Positions 26,389 through 35,531 are shown, counted from the stretch's first letter. The stretch is DNA of 64,000 bases from Muricauda sp. MAR_2010_75 (GCF_000745185.1 NZ_JQNJ01000001.1:124001-188000); one strand, 5' to 3'. Translations and numbers: made by a program. Notes: a model not told the origin generated them from the sequence alone.

Positions 26389-28238
26389 TAGCTAAATTTT
26401 TTATCGATATCTCCTTCGGAAATAATGGTGTATGTCAATTTTTGAAACGGACTCAACGTGGGTTCCTTGCAGGCAAACAAATTGTTCACCAATGCTTGCT
26501 GTGATTCTTGATCCAGAAATTCCCCGGTCCGTACGGCCAAGTTTTTGGACAGGACCTTTGCCAGCACTTCGGCCTGTGAGAGGGAACCATCCGCGTACCC
26601 CTCCTTATAATCCGCTATCAAGCGATCCAATACCGTGCCAATCCCACTTTCTGGGACCACCAGTGGAACGCCTGTCACTTTTACAGTTTCCTCTTCCAAA
26701 CTTTCAAAGGCAAAGCCAATGTTTGTCAGGCTATCCTTGATTTCTTTCAATATGGCCAATTCCTGTTTGCTAAAGGTAAGTTCCAATGGAAATAAAAGTT
26801 GCTGGCTCACCCCCTCCTTTACGGTGATTTCACCCAAAAATTTTTCAAAAAGGATACGCTCATGGGCCCTTTTCTGGTGAATCACCAACATTCCCGATTT
26901 AACCGTACTCACCACATATTTTCGCCGTAATTGAAAGGTTGCGGCCAAATGCCCTTCCTGATGGTCATCGGTATAGATGCTTCCTTGCACAGCTCCTTCT
27001 GATTCAATGGCAATACTACTGAACTCTTCAATGTCCACATCCTTTTCAAGACCTTCATACAATCCTTCCCATCCTTTGCTGCTCTTTTTTTGAAAACTAC
27101 CTCCGCCACCACCTCGTTGTCCCAAACCTTCTTGAAACGGATTGAAGGTAGGGTCCACAGTAACTTTGGGCAATGTTGCGCCCCTTTCCTTGTATGCATA
27201 CGGTGTATCCAAATTGGGGTCATGGTCAAAATCCAAGACCGGGGCCACATTAAACTGACCCAAACTGTGTTTTATGGTAGAACGAAGAATGGCATACAGC
27301 GTATTCTCATCATCAAACTTTACTTCGGTCTTTGTGGGGTGAATGTTGATATCGATGGAGGACGGATCCACATCTAAATACAAAAAGTAGCCCGGGTACA
27401 TATCTTGCTTGATGAGTCCCTCAAAAGCAGCCACCACAGCGTGGTGCAAATACGGACTCTTGATAAATCGATTGTTGGCAAAGAAAAACTGTTCTCCCCT
27501 GCTCTTTTTGGCGAATTCGGGCTTGCAGATGAATCCCGATATTTTCACCACTTCGGTCTCCTCGTTAACAGGCACCAAACGGCTTTCCATCTTGCTTCCA
27601 AAAATATGGGCAATACGTTGGCGATGCCTTGTCTTCGGAAGGTTGAAAATTTCAGAGCCATTGTTGTAAAAATGAAACTCTATATTCGGATGCACCAGGG
27701 CCACACGATGGAACTCGTCGGTAATATGCCGCAACTCCACCTGATTTGATTTCAAAAAATTACGTCGCGCTGGAATATTGAAAAAGAGATTTTTCACCGA
27801 TAGGGAGGTTCCCACGGGTGTGGCTACCACATCCTGCAAAACAATCTTGCTTCCTTCAATCTTGATATGGGTACCCACTTCTTTGGATTCGGTTCGGGTC
27901 TGCATATCCACATGGGCAATGGCCGCAATGGAAGCCAAAGCTTCTCCGCGAAAACCTTTGGTCTGTAAATTGAACAAATCTTGTGCGGAGGATATTTTCG
28001 ATGTAGCATGTCGTTCAAAAGATAATCGGGCGTCCGTTTCGCTCATCCCAATCCCATCATCCACCACCTGAATCAATGCTTTTCCACCATCTTTTACAAT
28101 CAATTTAATGACAGTAGATCCTGCGTCAATGGCATTTTCCAACAATTCCTTCACCACAGAAGCTGGCCGTTGAACCACCTCCCCTGCTGCAATTTGATTG
28201 GCAACATGGTCCGGTAAAAGTTTAATGATGTCGGCCAT
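26388..28238 (-). CDS. mutL: DNA mismatch repair protein MutL
   Basis: 616 aa. The N-terminal GHKL ATPase is intact: ELLENAIDAG with Glu34, DDGIGM (61-65) and TKGFRGEALASI (93-104). A glycine- and Ser-rich linker spans about 365-425, then the dimerization domain (about 430-616). The segment that in endonuclease-type MutL reads DQHA-x2-E-x4-E is HQKRAHERILFE (454-465), so the metal-binding Asp and His are changed to His and Lys. The downstream ACHSA-like and CPHGRP-like motifs are also altered (SKNLAVR, CKEPTLSP). It thus looks nuclease-inactive. Coupled by TAATG to both neighbours. Confidence 0.93.
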   Translation of the reverse strand: MADIIKLLPDHVANQIAAGEVVQRPASVVKELLENAIDAGSTVIKLIVKDGGKALIQVVDDGIGMSETDARLSFERHATSKISSAQDLFNLQTKGFRGEALASIAAIAHVDMQTRTESKEVGTHIKIEGSKIVLQDVVATPVGTSLSVKNLFFNIPARRNFLKSNQVELRHITDEFHRVALVHPNIEFHFYNNGSEIFNLPKTRHRQRIAHIFGSKMESRLVPVNEETEVVKISGFICKPEFAKKSRGEQFFFANNRFIKSPYLHHAVVAAFEGLIKQDMYPGYFLYLDVDPSSIDINIHPTKTEVKFDDENTLYAILRSTIKHSLGQFNVAPVLDFDHDPNLDTPYAYKERGATLPKVTVDPTFNPFQEGLGQRGGGGGSFQKKSSKGWEGLYEGLEKDVDIEEFSSIAIESEGAVQGSIYTDDHQEGHLAATFQLRRKYVVSTVKSGMLVIHQKRAHERILFEKFLGEITVKEGVSQQLLFPLELTFSKQELAILKEIKDSLTNIGFAFESLEEETVKVTGVPLVVPESGIGTVLDRLIADYKEGYADGSLSQAEVLAKVLSKNLAVRTGEFLDQESQQALVNNLFACKEPTLSPFQKLTYTIISEGDIDKKFS

Positions 28239-28522
28239 TATGGATTTAGGAATATCGATAAATCAAAGTCAATTACAAAGAGAAACAGTAACACCAAAAT
28301 GGCCACGATGATGACAAAACGAAGTTTTAAGTTTTTATCCCCTTCCACCTTTAGGTCATCCATCGCAGAGTTAACTTTATTTTTTAGTCCCCTTTTTGTA
28401 TTTGCAGTACTCCGAAATTTATCTAGTTTGTGTTCTATTTTAAAAGGATTGCCATCGCCCTTGTAATAACGTGGTGAATAATTGAACGACTTATTTTTTC
28501 TGAGCTTTAAAGGGTTTCGCAT
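28238..28522 (-). CDS. Small single-span protein upstream of mutL (not a riboflavin synthase)
   Basis: 94 aa. A basic hydrophilic N-terminal two-thirds (LRKNKSFNYSPRYYKGDG, KFRSTANTKRGLKNK) is followed by one C-terminal membrane span (FVIIVAILVLLFLFVIDF) and a short tail: a C-tail-anchored layout. Homologues in Flavobacteria are, from memory, often labelled riboflavin synthase subunit beta, probably a label spread from the adjacent ribH; nothing here resembles a flavin enzyme. Its stop overlaps the mutL start as TAATG. Function unknown. Confidence 0.7.
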   Translation of the reverse strand: MRNPLKLRKNKSFNYSPRYYKGDGNPFKIEHKLDKFRSTANTKRGLKNKVNSAMDDLKVEGDKNLKLRFVIIVAILVLLFLFVIDFDLSIFLNP

Positions 28523-28610
28523 GGTATCCTTTTCCGTGTAACTTCAAAGGTACTCAAAATAGAAAAAAGGCGTTGGGGACGGCTCCCAAAAAATGTTAAC
28601 AGAATGAGAC

Positions 28611-28739
28611 AAGTTCAAGTACAAGGAAAAAGCTCAAGCTCAAAAAAATCAACAATCCAATATTCCAACTAATTCAAGTGTCCAAAAGTAAGAAATAGCC
28701 AGATGTTTGTTCTTGGTTATTGAACTTGTACTTGAACTT
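28611..28739. repeat. Inverted repeat element with 15-bp perfect arms
   Basis: AAGTTCAAGTACAAG (28611-28625) is the exact reverse complement of CTTGTACTTGAACTT (28725-28739), enclosing 99 bp of A-rich sequence. It fills most of the 233-bp gap between the small membrane protein and ribH (both minus strand). It looks like a miniature non-coding element; no target duplication was evident. Confidence 0.6.
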
Positions 28740-28755
28740 AATCTTGGGTTTACGT

Positions 28756-29238
28756 TTACTTACCCAATACCGCCATCTGTATCGCCGCAATAGCGGCTTC
28801 CGTTCCTTTGTTGCCATGTTTACCACCACTACGGTCTTTGGCCTGCTGCATGGTATCGTCGGTCAAAACACAGAAAATTACAGGGACGTCGTAGGCGACA
28901 TTCAAATCTTTGATGCCTTGGGCGGCGGCACTGCAGACAAAATCGAAATGACTGGTCTCTCCTCGGATTACGCTTCCAATGGCAATGATTGCATCCACTT
29001 TTTGGGTCTTGATCATTTTTTTGCTTCCGAAGATGAGTTCAAAACTGCCCGGAACATCCCATTTAAGGATATTTTCTGCCCTGGCTCCACAATCAATTAA
29101 AGTATCGTAAGCACCTTGTGCAAGCGCTGAAGTAATCTCGCCATTCCATTCAGAAACAACAATCCCAAACCGAAGGTCCTTCGCATTTGGGATTTTAGTC
29201 TTATCGTAAACAGATAAATTCTTGTTCTCGGTGGCCAT
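28756..29238 (-). CDS. ribH: 6,7-dimethyl-8-ribityllumazine synthase
   Basis: 160 aa, the usual lumazine synthase length. FGIVVSEWNGEIT (substrate-binding N-terminal strand), VPGSFELIFGSKKM, IAIGSVIRGETSHFDFV with the catalytic His, and PVIFCVLTDDTMQQAKDR are in order. It condenses the ribitylamino-uracil with dihydroxybutanone phosphate in riboflavin synthesis and forms an icosahedral or pentameric shell. It follows the TPR gene by 3 nt, so both are probably transcribed from the same promoter. Confidence 0.96.
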   Translation of the reverse strand: MATENKNLSVYDKTKIPNAKDLRFGIVVSEWNGEITSALAQGAYDTLIDCGARAENILKWDVPGSFELIFGSKKMIKTQKVDAIIAIGSVIRGETSHFDFVCSAAAQGIKDLNVAYDVPVIFCVLTDDTMQQAKDRSGGKHGNKGTEAAIAAIQMAVLGK

Positions 29239-29241
29239 AGT

Positions 29242-30003
29242 TTAGTTTTGGGCCAATCCAATAAGACCATCGATACCGATGCCCTCAGGGGATTTTGGAT
29301 ATTCTTCCTTGATACGTTCAAAATACCCCAATGCCTTTTCTTTCTGGTCCATTTCCATGGCAACCACCCCTGCTTTGTACAAAAATCTGGGCGTAGTGAA
29401 TTCATTATCGCTATGGGCAATTGCTTTTTCGTAGTAGTCCAAAGCATCTTCAGGCTGGTTTAACTGTGAGAATGCATCACCGATTCCTCCTTTGGCCATG
29501 GCGCCCATAATGGCATCATCCGATGAAAAATTCTCCAAATGGGAAATTGCTTCACCATACTGCTGAAGGTTCAAATAGGTCATTCCCGCAGAATATTCCG
29601 CCAAATTGGCTGCTTTGGTACCGCTGTATTCCTCAATAATGTCCAAAAATCCATATTTCCCTTCAGCGCCATTCAATGCCAAAGTAAACAAGGAATCCTT
29701 GGCGGTCTCACTGGCCAAAGCTTGGTCAAAATATTGTTGTGGATAGAAAAGCTCGTTGGCCGCAGAGGCCTCTTTTGGTTTCTGAATGAATTGGTGGTAC
29801 GCCAAGTAGGCCAACACCCCAATGGCTACGGCCCCAATTACTCCCAAAATATAATTTTGGTTCTTCTGAACCCACGCTTCAGTCTTGGAAGCACTCTCGT
29901 CCAAGGTATGGAAAACCTCGGCGGTTGTACTGTCATGTTCTTCAACTTGAGCCTCTTCAGCCTTATTTTTTGGCTTAAAGCCTCTCTTCTTGTATGTTGC
30001 CAT
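29242..30003 (-). CDS. Membrane-anchored tetratricopeptide repeat protein (YfgM-like)
   Basis: 253 aa. A charged N-terminus (about 1-44), one membrane span (about 50-70, YILGVIGAVAIGVLAYLAY), then TPR repeats in the periplasm (LNLQQYGEAISHLENF, QLNQPEDALDYYEKAI, MDQKEKALGYFERI). Resembles YfgM, a periplasmic partner of SecYEG, in topology, but YfgM identity is not shown. First gene of the TPR-ribH pair with a consensus promoter. Confidence 0.8.
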   Translation of the reverse strand: MATYKKRGFKPKNKAEEAQVEEHDSTTAEVFHTLDESASKTEAWVQKNQNYILGVIGAVAIGVLAYLAYHQFIQKPKEASAANELFYPQQYFDQALASETAKDSLFTLALNGAEGKYGFLDIIEEYSGTKAANLAEYSAGMTYLNLQQYGEAISHLENFSSDDAIMGAMAKGGIGDAFSQLNQPEDALDYYEKAIAHSDNEFTTPRFLYKAGVVAMEMDQKEKALGYFERIKEEYPKSPEGIGIDGLIGLAQN

Positions 30004-30023
30004 GCGTCATTTAATTGGTCGCG

Positions 30024-30053
30024 CAAAAATAAAGTTTTTATCCAAAACCAAAA
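30024..30053 (-). promoter_or_regulatory. Promoter of the TPR-ribH operon
   Basis: Minus strand: TTTTGG around 30053-30048 and TATTTTTG at 30031-30024 (perfect TAnnTTTG) with 17 bases between TTG and the -7 box. Start expected about 30017, 14 nt before ATG 30003. Confidence 0.55.
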
Positions 30054-30129
30054 GGCAATTTATTCGTTATTTTTGGAATCTTTAATCGATTGCCAAACCC
30101 TAAAAATCACGTAGTTCCATCAACTTTTT

Positions 30130-31209
30130 ATGTTTTTAAGGCATTTATCTTTAGTCAATTACAAAAATTTTGATTCCAAGTCGCTGGATTTTGACCCTGT
30201 GATCAACTGTCTTGTGGGCGATAATGGTGTGGGAAAGACCAACATTTTGGACGCCATTTACCACCTTTGTTTTGGCAAGAGCTATTTTAATCCGGTATCT
30301 ACCCAAAACATAAAACACGATACCGATTTTTTTGTGGTGGAAGGGGAATTTGAAAAGGAAGAACGGACCGAAAAAATACTCTGCAGCTTTAAAAAAGGCA
30401 CCAAAAAGGTCATTAAACGCAACGGAAAGGCCTATGAAAAGTTCTCCGAACACATTGGATTTTTACCTTTGGTCATCATCTCACCTTCGGATCGTGACCT
30501 TATCCTTGAGGGAAGCGATACGCGACGAAAATTCATGGATGGGGTCATTTCGCAGTCAGACAAAGCCTATTTGCAGGCCCTTATCAAATACAACAAAGTG
30601 CTGGTGCAGCGCAATTCGTTACTGAAGTATTTTGTGGCCAACCATACCTTCGACCCGAACACCTTGGCCATTTACAATGAGCAGTTGCACCTTCTGGGAA
30701 CGGAAATCCATAAAAAACGAACAGCCTTCATTGCCTCTTTTGTCCCGATTTTCCAAGAGCAGTATGCCCATATTTCGGACAAAAACGAGGAAATCATGCT
30801 ATCCTACGACAGCCAACTTTCCGAAGGAAACCTTTTAAAGCTATTGGAAAGCAATGTGGATAAGGACAGGGCTTTGCAATATACTTCGGCGGGTATCCAT
30901 AAAGACGATTTGAACTTTACCATTGCGGGACATCCCATTAAAAAATTTGGAAGCCAGGGACAGCAAAAGTCGTTTTTGATCGCGCTGAAACTGGCGCAGT
31001 TCCACTTTATCAAAGAATTGGCAAGTACCACTCCCATTTTGTTGTTGGATGATATTTTTGATAAGCTTGATGAGAACCGGGTCTCTCATATTGTTGGGTT
31101 GGTGAAAAATGAGAATTTTGGACAAATTTTTATTAGTGATACCCATGCTGAACGCACGGAAAATGTTGTTAAAACCATTCACCAGAGCTATAAAATCTTT
31201 ACCTTGTAA
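30130..31209 (+). CDS. recF: DNA replication and repair protein RecF
   Basis: 359 aa. An SMC-like ATPase: Walker [10 protein letters not shown] (30-38), ABC signature [18 protein letters not shown] and Walker [14 protein letters not shown]. RecF helps load RecA at gaps with RecO and RecR. Divergent from the TPR-ribH operon. It is 1 nt before a lipoprotein gene, then DUF721, a common pairing recF/DUF721 in bacteria where DUF721 is DciA. dnaA and dnaN, frequent recF neighbours elsewhere, are not here. Confidence 0.95.
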   Translation: MFLRHLSLVNYKNFDSKSLDFDPVINCLVGDNGVGKTNILDAIYHLCFGKSYFNPVSTQNIKHDTDFFVVEGEFEKEERTEKILCSFKKGTKKVIKRNGKAYEKFSEHIGFLPLVIISPSDRDLILEGSDTRRKFMDGVISQSDKAYLQALIKYNKVLVQRNSLLKYFVANHTFDPNTLAIYNEQLHLLGTEIHKKRTAFIASFVPIFQEQYAHISDKNEEIMLSYDSQLSEGNLLKLLESNVDKDRALQYTSAGIHKDDLNFTIAGHPIKKFGSQGQQKSFLIALKLAQFHFIKELASTTPILLLDDIFDKLDENRVSHIVGLVKNENFGQIFISDTHAERTENVVKTIHQSYKIFTL

Positions 31210-31210
31210 T

Positions 31211-31633
31211 ATGTCTCGAATTCTTCCCTTTTTGCTGATTTTGATGGTTATGGGCTGCAAGAAAACCTCGGTAGCCGAAGCAGACCTTCATTGTTTGAAC
31301 GGTTATTGGGAAATTGATGAGGTGGTGTTCCCCGATGGCAGTGTAAAAGAATATGGGATTAACCCCAGCATTGATTTTATTCAACTGAAGGGAAACGAAG
31401 GTTATCGGAAAAAAATGCAGCCCAAGTTTGATGGCAGTTACACCACTTCCAACGATACCGAGAAATTTTCGGTCACTGAGGTGAGCAATGGTTTTGCTAT
31501 GCACTATCAGAACGATTTTAGCGATTGGGAAGAGACTTTGGTTAAGTTGGATTCCACTTCGTTTGCTGTTATCAACCAAGAAGGAATCACCTATTTCTAC
31601 AAGCGATTTGAACCCATTAAAATCCCAAAATAA
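31211..31633 (+). CDS. Small lipocalin-like lipoprotein of unknown function
   Basis: 140 aa from ATG 31211, 1 nt after recF. Lipobox VMGC puts the lipidated Cys at 16. The mature part has LNGYWEIDEVVFPDG, YTTSNDTEKFSV and EETLVKLDSTSFAV: an all-beta, lipocalin-like pattern. I do not recognise a named family with certainty. Overlaps the DUF721 start by one base (TAATG), so co-translated with it. Confidence 0.7.
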   Translation: MSRILPFLLILMVMGCKKTSVAEADLHCLNGYWEIDEVVFPDGSVKEYGINPSIDFIQLKGNEGYRKKMQPKFDGSYTTSNDTEKFSVTEVSNGFAMHYQNDFSDWEETLVKLDSTSFAVINQEGITYFYKRFEPIKIPK

Positions 31634-31929
31634 TGGCCAAACGACAAAATTCCAATTTACCTTTAAGCGAAGCGTTGAACGAATTCATCAAAGAAAATAA
31701 GCTCCAAAAAGGTATGGACAAGGTAGATGCGCGGGAAGCGTGGGCCAATTTGATGGGGAATGGGGTGAACAACTACACCACTGGCGTTGAGCTTAAAAAT
31801 GAGACATTATTTGTTTCCCTCTCGTCTTCGGTACTCCGGGAAGAATTGAGTTTGGGCAAGACCAAAATCATTTCCATGATCAATGAAGAATTGGGCCGGG
31901 AATTGGTGAAGAAATTGGTGCTCCGTTAA
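31633..31929 (+). CDS. dciA: DUF721 protein (DciA-like helicase loader/operator)
   Basis: 98 aa, a compact DUF721 domain: LNEFIKENKLQKGMDKVDAREAW, then NYTTGVELKNETLFVSLSSSVLREELSLGKTKIISMINEEL. DUF721 proteins include DciA, the ancestral partner that loads the replicative helicase DnaB in bacteria without DnaC/DnaI. Starts within the stop of the lipoprotein gene. Neighbour recF supports a DNA-replication role. Confidence 0.8.
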   Translation: MAKRQNSNLPLSEALNEFIKENKLQKGMDKVDAREAWANLMGNGVNNYTTGVELKNETLFVSLSSSVLREELSLGKTKIISMINEELGRELVKKLVLR

Positions 31930-31950
31930 ATCTTTGTATTCCAAAATGCT

Positions 31951-32481
31951 GTGAAAACCATCCTAAAGACCGAGCGGCTGCATATTGCGAAAGCAGACCG
32001 CGACGATGCTGATTTTATCTTCCAGTTACTGAACAGTGCTACCTGGCTAAAATTTATTGGTGACAAAGGCGTAAAAACAAAGAAACAGGCCTTGACCTAT
32101 ATTGACGATAGTCTAATCGGTTCTTATGAAAAGAATGGCTTTGGACTCTATAAAATTTGTTTAAAACCTACTCTTTCTCCCATAGGACTCTGCGGATTTT
32201 TGCAGCGTGATTATTTGGACCATCCTGACATTGGTTTTGCACTACTTCAGGAATTTGAAGGTCAAGGATTGATGTTGGAAGCCTGCAATGCCTTAATGAA
32301 CCATGCTGAGTCTGCACTAAAACTCGAATGTGTTTTTGCCATTGTATTGCCAACCAATGGAAAATCATGCAGATTACTTGAAAAAATTGGCTTGCAAAAC
32401 GTTGGAACCATTACACCAAAAACAGGAAGTCAGGAAATGCTACTTTTCTCCAACAAAAAAAATCCATCTATCAAGTCATAA
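31951..32481 (+). CDS. GNAT-family N-acetyltransferase (RimJ/RimL type)
   Basis: 176 aa starting with GTG 31951 (a nearby ATG at 31946 is out of frame and stops at once). It opens with LKTERLHIAKADRDDADFIF and has DIGFALLQEFEGQGLMLEA, the acetyl-CoA motif, and NGKSCRLLEKIGLQ, as in RimJ/RimL-like acetyltransferases. Substrate unknown. It is the last gene before a 146-bp gap with no recognised signal. Confidence 0.85.
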   Translation: MKTILKTERLHIAKADRDDADFIFQLLNSATWLKFIGDKGVKTKKQALTYIDDSLIGSYEKNGFGLYKICLKPTLSPIGLCGFLQRDYLDHPDIGFALLQEFEGQGLMLEACNALMNHAESALKLECVFAIVLPTNGKSCRLLEKIGLQNVGTITPKTGSQEMLLFSNKKNPSIKS

Positions 32482-32627
32482 CGGGTATCTGTCAATCCCA
32501 ATCGTAGTTCCTGTTTTGTAATCAGCTTACATAAAGTATCAATTCATATAGACCATCCGTCAATCCTTCCTTAAAACCTCATCTAAATAGGTGTTTATTA
32601 CAATCGTGTAATTAAAAACCAAAAAGG

Positions 32628-34970
32628 ATGAAAATGAAAAACCTACTTTATTTGATTCTTCTTTCACTAGCAATTCTAGCTTGTGACAAGGAAGAAAGTG
32701 CAGAACTATCGGAAAACAACCCACCAGTAATCAAGGCACAGAACTTTAGTGCCAGCGAGTCCATAAGTGATACTAAAACTATTGGAATGGTAAAAGCTAC
32801 TGATGAAGATGACGATGCGCTCAGCTTTAGCATAGCCAAGAACAGTGATGATTTTTTTGAGATTACCGATGAAGGTGCCCTCAGCCTTGTCCAGGGCAGG
32901 AGCTTGGACTTTGCCACAGCCTCCCGGCGCAACCTCAAGGTAAGTGTCTCGGATGGGACGGTTAGTGCAGAAGCCGACATCACCATCAATGTGGTAAAAG
33001 TTGATACAGAAAACCTAGCCCCAGAAATTGAGAATCAGACCTTTGACGCGACCGAAGATATTCTCCATACCACTGTAATAGGTGCCGTAGATGCAACCGA
33101 CCCGGAAGGAGATAATCTCATTTTTACCATTTCTGAAAATGACAGTGACCTGTTTGAAATTACCGAGAGCGGTGACCTCAGCTTGATGGAGGGTCAGATG
33201 TTAGACTTTGAGGAAAAAGAAGAACATACCATTACAGTAAATGTATCAGACGGAAATAACAGCACTGACACCACAATAACCATAATGGTTCAAAATGTCA
33301 ATGAGGCCCCAGAATTTGTTACAGGACTCGAATTTGAAGTGCCCGAGGATATAGATGATACCCATGTGATAGGAACTGTAGTGGCCAGTGATCCTGAGAA
33401 CAATCAACTAGTCTTCTCCATTACCGAGGACGAGAACAACCTGTTCGAAATAACTGAATCAGGCGAACTGAGTCTCGCAGATGGGCAAAATCTAGACTTT
33501 GAGGCGGCGCAGTTTCATGAAATTACGGTAGCGGTAGATGATGGCACCAATGAAGCGGTTACAGTTCCTGTAATGGTCAATGTAACTGAGGTGGTCGAAG
33601 CTAACCCGAATGACCCTGCCTCTTTCGTGACCACTTGGGAAACTACTATCGCCAACGAATCTATCAGAATTGGGCTGAATCCAGGTTACAATTATAATTT
33701 TAATATCAATTGGGGAGATGGTACGGTAGAAAACATTACTGACAATACATATATTCAACATACCTATGTCAACCAAGGAATTCATACTGTAGCTATACTG
33801 GGTGATTTCCCTACTATTGCCATGTATCAAGATGATGCTTCAAATACCAGCATTAAATCTGTAGAACAATGGGGATTTATTGAGTGGGAGAGCATGCAGC
33901 GATCTTTTGAGTTCTGTTTAAACCTACAAATCAATGCTGAAGATGCTCCCAATCTTTCACAAGTAGCAGATATGTCCTATATGTTTTATTCTCCAGTTGC
34001 CACAAATAATAAGATTAATGGGGATTTAAGTCAATGGGATGTGAGTAATGTCACCGATATGTCATACATGTTTCATCATGCTTATTACTTAAATAGTGAT
34101 CTTAGTGAGTGGAACGTAAGCAACGTCACCGATATGTCATATATGTTCTATAATGCAAGAACCTTTAACAGCAATATCAGCGGGTGGAATGTTGGTAACG
34201 TCACCGATATGTCCCATATGTTTTATTCAGCAAGTATGTTTAATCAAGACATTGGAAATTGGAATGTGGGTAATGTAACTAATATGGAAAACATGTTCCG
34301 TAGCACCATGTTCAATCATAATATTGGGAGTTGGAATGTCTCTAACGTACTCGATATGAGCGGCATGTTTGCCTATGCAACATCCTTCAACCAAAATATT
34401 GAGGGTTGGGATGTTTCAAGTGTAATTGATATGACCGGTATGTTTCAATTAGCCACATCATTCAATCAAGATATCGGGAATTGGAATGTTGGCAATGTGG
34501 AAACAATGGGCTTGATGTTTGCAGTAGCTTCTTCCTTTAATCAAGATATAAGTGAATGGAATACTGTGAATGTTATCGACATGTCCGGTATGTTCTTGGA
34601 TGCGGATTCCTTTAATCAAGATATTAGTCATTGGGATACTGGCAACGTTATCGACATGTATAGAATATTTAATTCTGCAGATTCCTTTAATCAAAATCTA
34701 GGTGGTTGGGATATTGGTAGTGTAACACAAATTAACAATGGAATGACTGATTTTTTTAAAAATTCGGGGATGTCGCCAAACAACTATGCAGCTACGCTGG
34801 AAGGGTGGGTTACATTTGTGAGCAATAATAATGGACCTTATAATATTGCTTTGGGTGCCCAAGGAATTCAATATTGTAGTTCACAAATGACCCAAGATGC
34901 TCGCGATTTATTGGTCAATGATTATGGATGGACCATTGAGGACGCGGGGGGAACCAACATTTGCAATTGA
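32628..34970 (+). CDS. Surface lipoprotein with three cadherin-like repeats and BspA/DUF285 leucine-rich repeats
   Basis: 780 aa. Lipobox ILAC, Cys19. Three cadherin-like domains occupy about 28-120, 130-222 and 226-318, each with Ca-binding DxD/DGxN motifs such as ATDPEGDNL. About 325-430 is the BspA N-terminal region with NWGDGTVENI. From about 445 to 730 are some eleven repeats of about 25 residues around WNVSNVTDMSYMF and SFNQDIGNW (BspA type). No T9SS C-terminal domain is visible, so surface export would use a lipoprotein route. Such proteins bind host or matrix ligands in other species; here adhesion is inferred. Confidence 0.88.
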   Translation: MKMKNLLYLILLSLAILACDKEESAELSENNPPVIKAQNFSASESISDTKTIGMVKATDEDDDALSFSIAKNSDDFFEITDEGALSLVQGRSLDFATASRRNLKVSVSDGTVSAEADITINVVKVDTENLAPEIENQTFDATEDILHTTVIGAVDATDPEGDNLIFTISENDSDLFEITESGDLSLMEGQMLDFEEKEEHTITVNVSDGNNSTDTTITIMVQNVNEAPEFVTGLEFEVPEDIDDTHVIGTVVASDPENNQLVFSITEDENNLFEITESGELSLADGQNLDFEAAQFHEITVAVDDGTNEAVTVPVMVNVTEVVEANPNDPASFVTTWETTIANESIRIGLNPGYNYNFNINWGDGTVENITDNTYIQHTYVNQGIHTVAILGDFPTIAMYQDDASNTSIKSVEQWGFIEWESMQRSFEFCLNLQINAEDAPNLSQVADMSYMFYSPVATNNKINGDLSQWDVSNVTDMSYMFHHAYYLNSDLSEWNVSNVTDMSYMFYNARTFNSNISGWNVGNVTDMSHMFYSASMFNQDIGNWNVGNVTNMENMFRSTMFNHNIGSWNVSNVLDMSGMFAYATSFNQNIEGWDVSSVIDMTGMFQLATSFNQDIGNWNVGNVETMGLMFAVASSFNQDISEWNTVNVIDMSGMFLDADSFNQDISHWDTGNVIDMYRIFNSADSFNQNLGGWDIGSVTQINNGMTDFFKNSGMSPNNYAATLEGWVTFVSNNNGPYNIALGAQGIQYCSSQMTQDARDLLVNDYGWTIEDAGGTNICN
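33960..34740 (+). repeat. Tandem 75-78 bp coding repeats in the BspA-like gene
   Basis: About eleven copies encode a W-N-V-x-N-V-x-D-M-x-x-M-F unit. Nearly identical stretches such as GTCACCGATATGTC recur, so recombination could change copy number without shifting frame. Confidence 0.75.
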
Positions 34971-35048
34971 TAGTAATAGTATGACCATTTATTAGTGTAA
35001 AATTCCACACTTCCTACCTTCTAGACAGGCAGGAGGTATGGGATAAAA

Positions 35049-35073
35049 AAAGCCACTCAAATTGAGTGGCTTT
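35049..35073 (-). terminator. Terminator of ndk
   Basis: A perfect palindrome (AAAGCCACTCAA / TTGAGTGGCTTT) with T7 on the minus strand, just after the ndk stop. It may also end the BspA transcript from the other side, though no U-tract is long there. Between it and the BspA stop lies an imperfect hairpin around 35015-35040. Confidence 0.8.
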
Positions 35074-35094
35074 CCCTATAATTTTCATTTTCAA

Positions 35095-35514
35095 TTAAAA
35101 TACTTCCCTTCCTGAAAAATGGAAAGCACCTTCTATGGCTGCATTATCATCGCTGTCAGAACCGTGAACAGCATTCTCTGCGATGTCATTTGCGTATAAT
35201 TTACGGATGGTACCTTCAGCAGCTTCGGCTGGGTTGGTAGCACCGATCAATGCTCTAAAATCATCAACGGCGTTGTCTTTTTCCAAAATGGCAGCTACAA
35301 TGGGGCCACGGGTCATAAATTCTACCAACTCCCCAAAAAATGGACGCTCTTTGTGGATGGCATAGAATTCCTCGGCATCCCTTTTGCTCAACTGTGTGTA
35401 CTTCATGGCTACAATCTTGAATCCAGCAGCCGTTATTTTTTCCAAAATCGCACCAATGTACCCATTCTCAACGGCATCGGGCTTGATCATGGTAAACGTT
35501 CTATTTCCAGTCAT
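35095..35514 (-). CDS. ndk: Nucleoside diphosphate kinase
   Basis: 139 aa, normal family length. [14 protein letters not shown] at the N-terminus and the C-terminal [12 protein letters not shown] with the phosphorylated His, followed by EGAFHF. It balances NTP pools by a phospho-His ping-pong. In between, [11 protein letters not shown] and [17 protein letters not shown] are the nucleotide-binding region. Monocistronic, with promoter and terminator both seen. Confidence 0.96.
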   Translation of the reverse strand: MTGNRTFTMIKPDAVENGYIGAILEKITAAGFKIVAMKYTQLSKRDAEEFYAIHKERPFFGELVEFMTRGPIVAAILEKDNAVDDFRALIGATNPAEAAEGTIRKLYANDIAENAVHGSDSDDNAAIEGAFHFSGREVF

Positions 35515-35531
35515 TTACTTTAAATTTTGCG

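Noticed and set aside
18000..31900. Replication origin suggested by parAB and recF
   Set aside because: No dnaA, no DnaA-box cluster and no parS seen; gene order alone is not enough.
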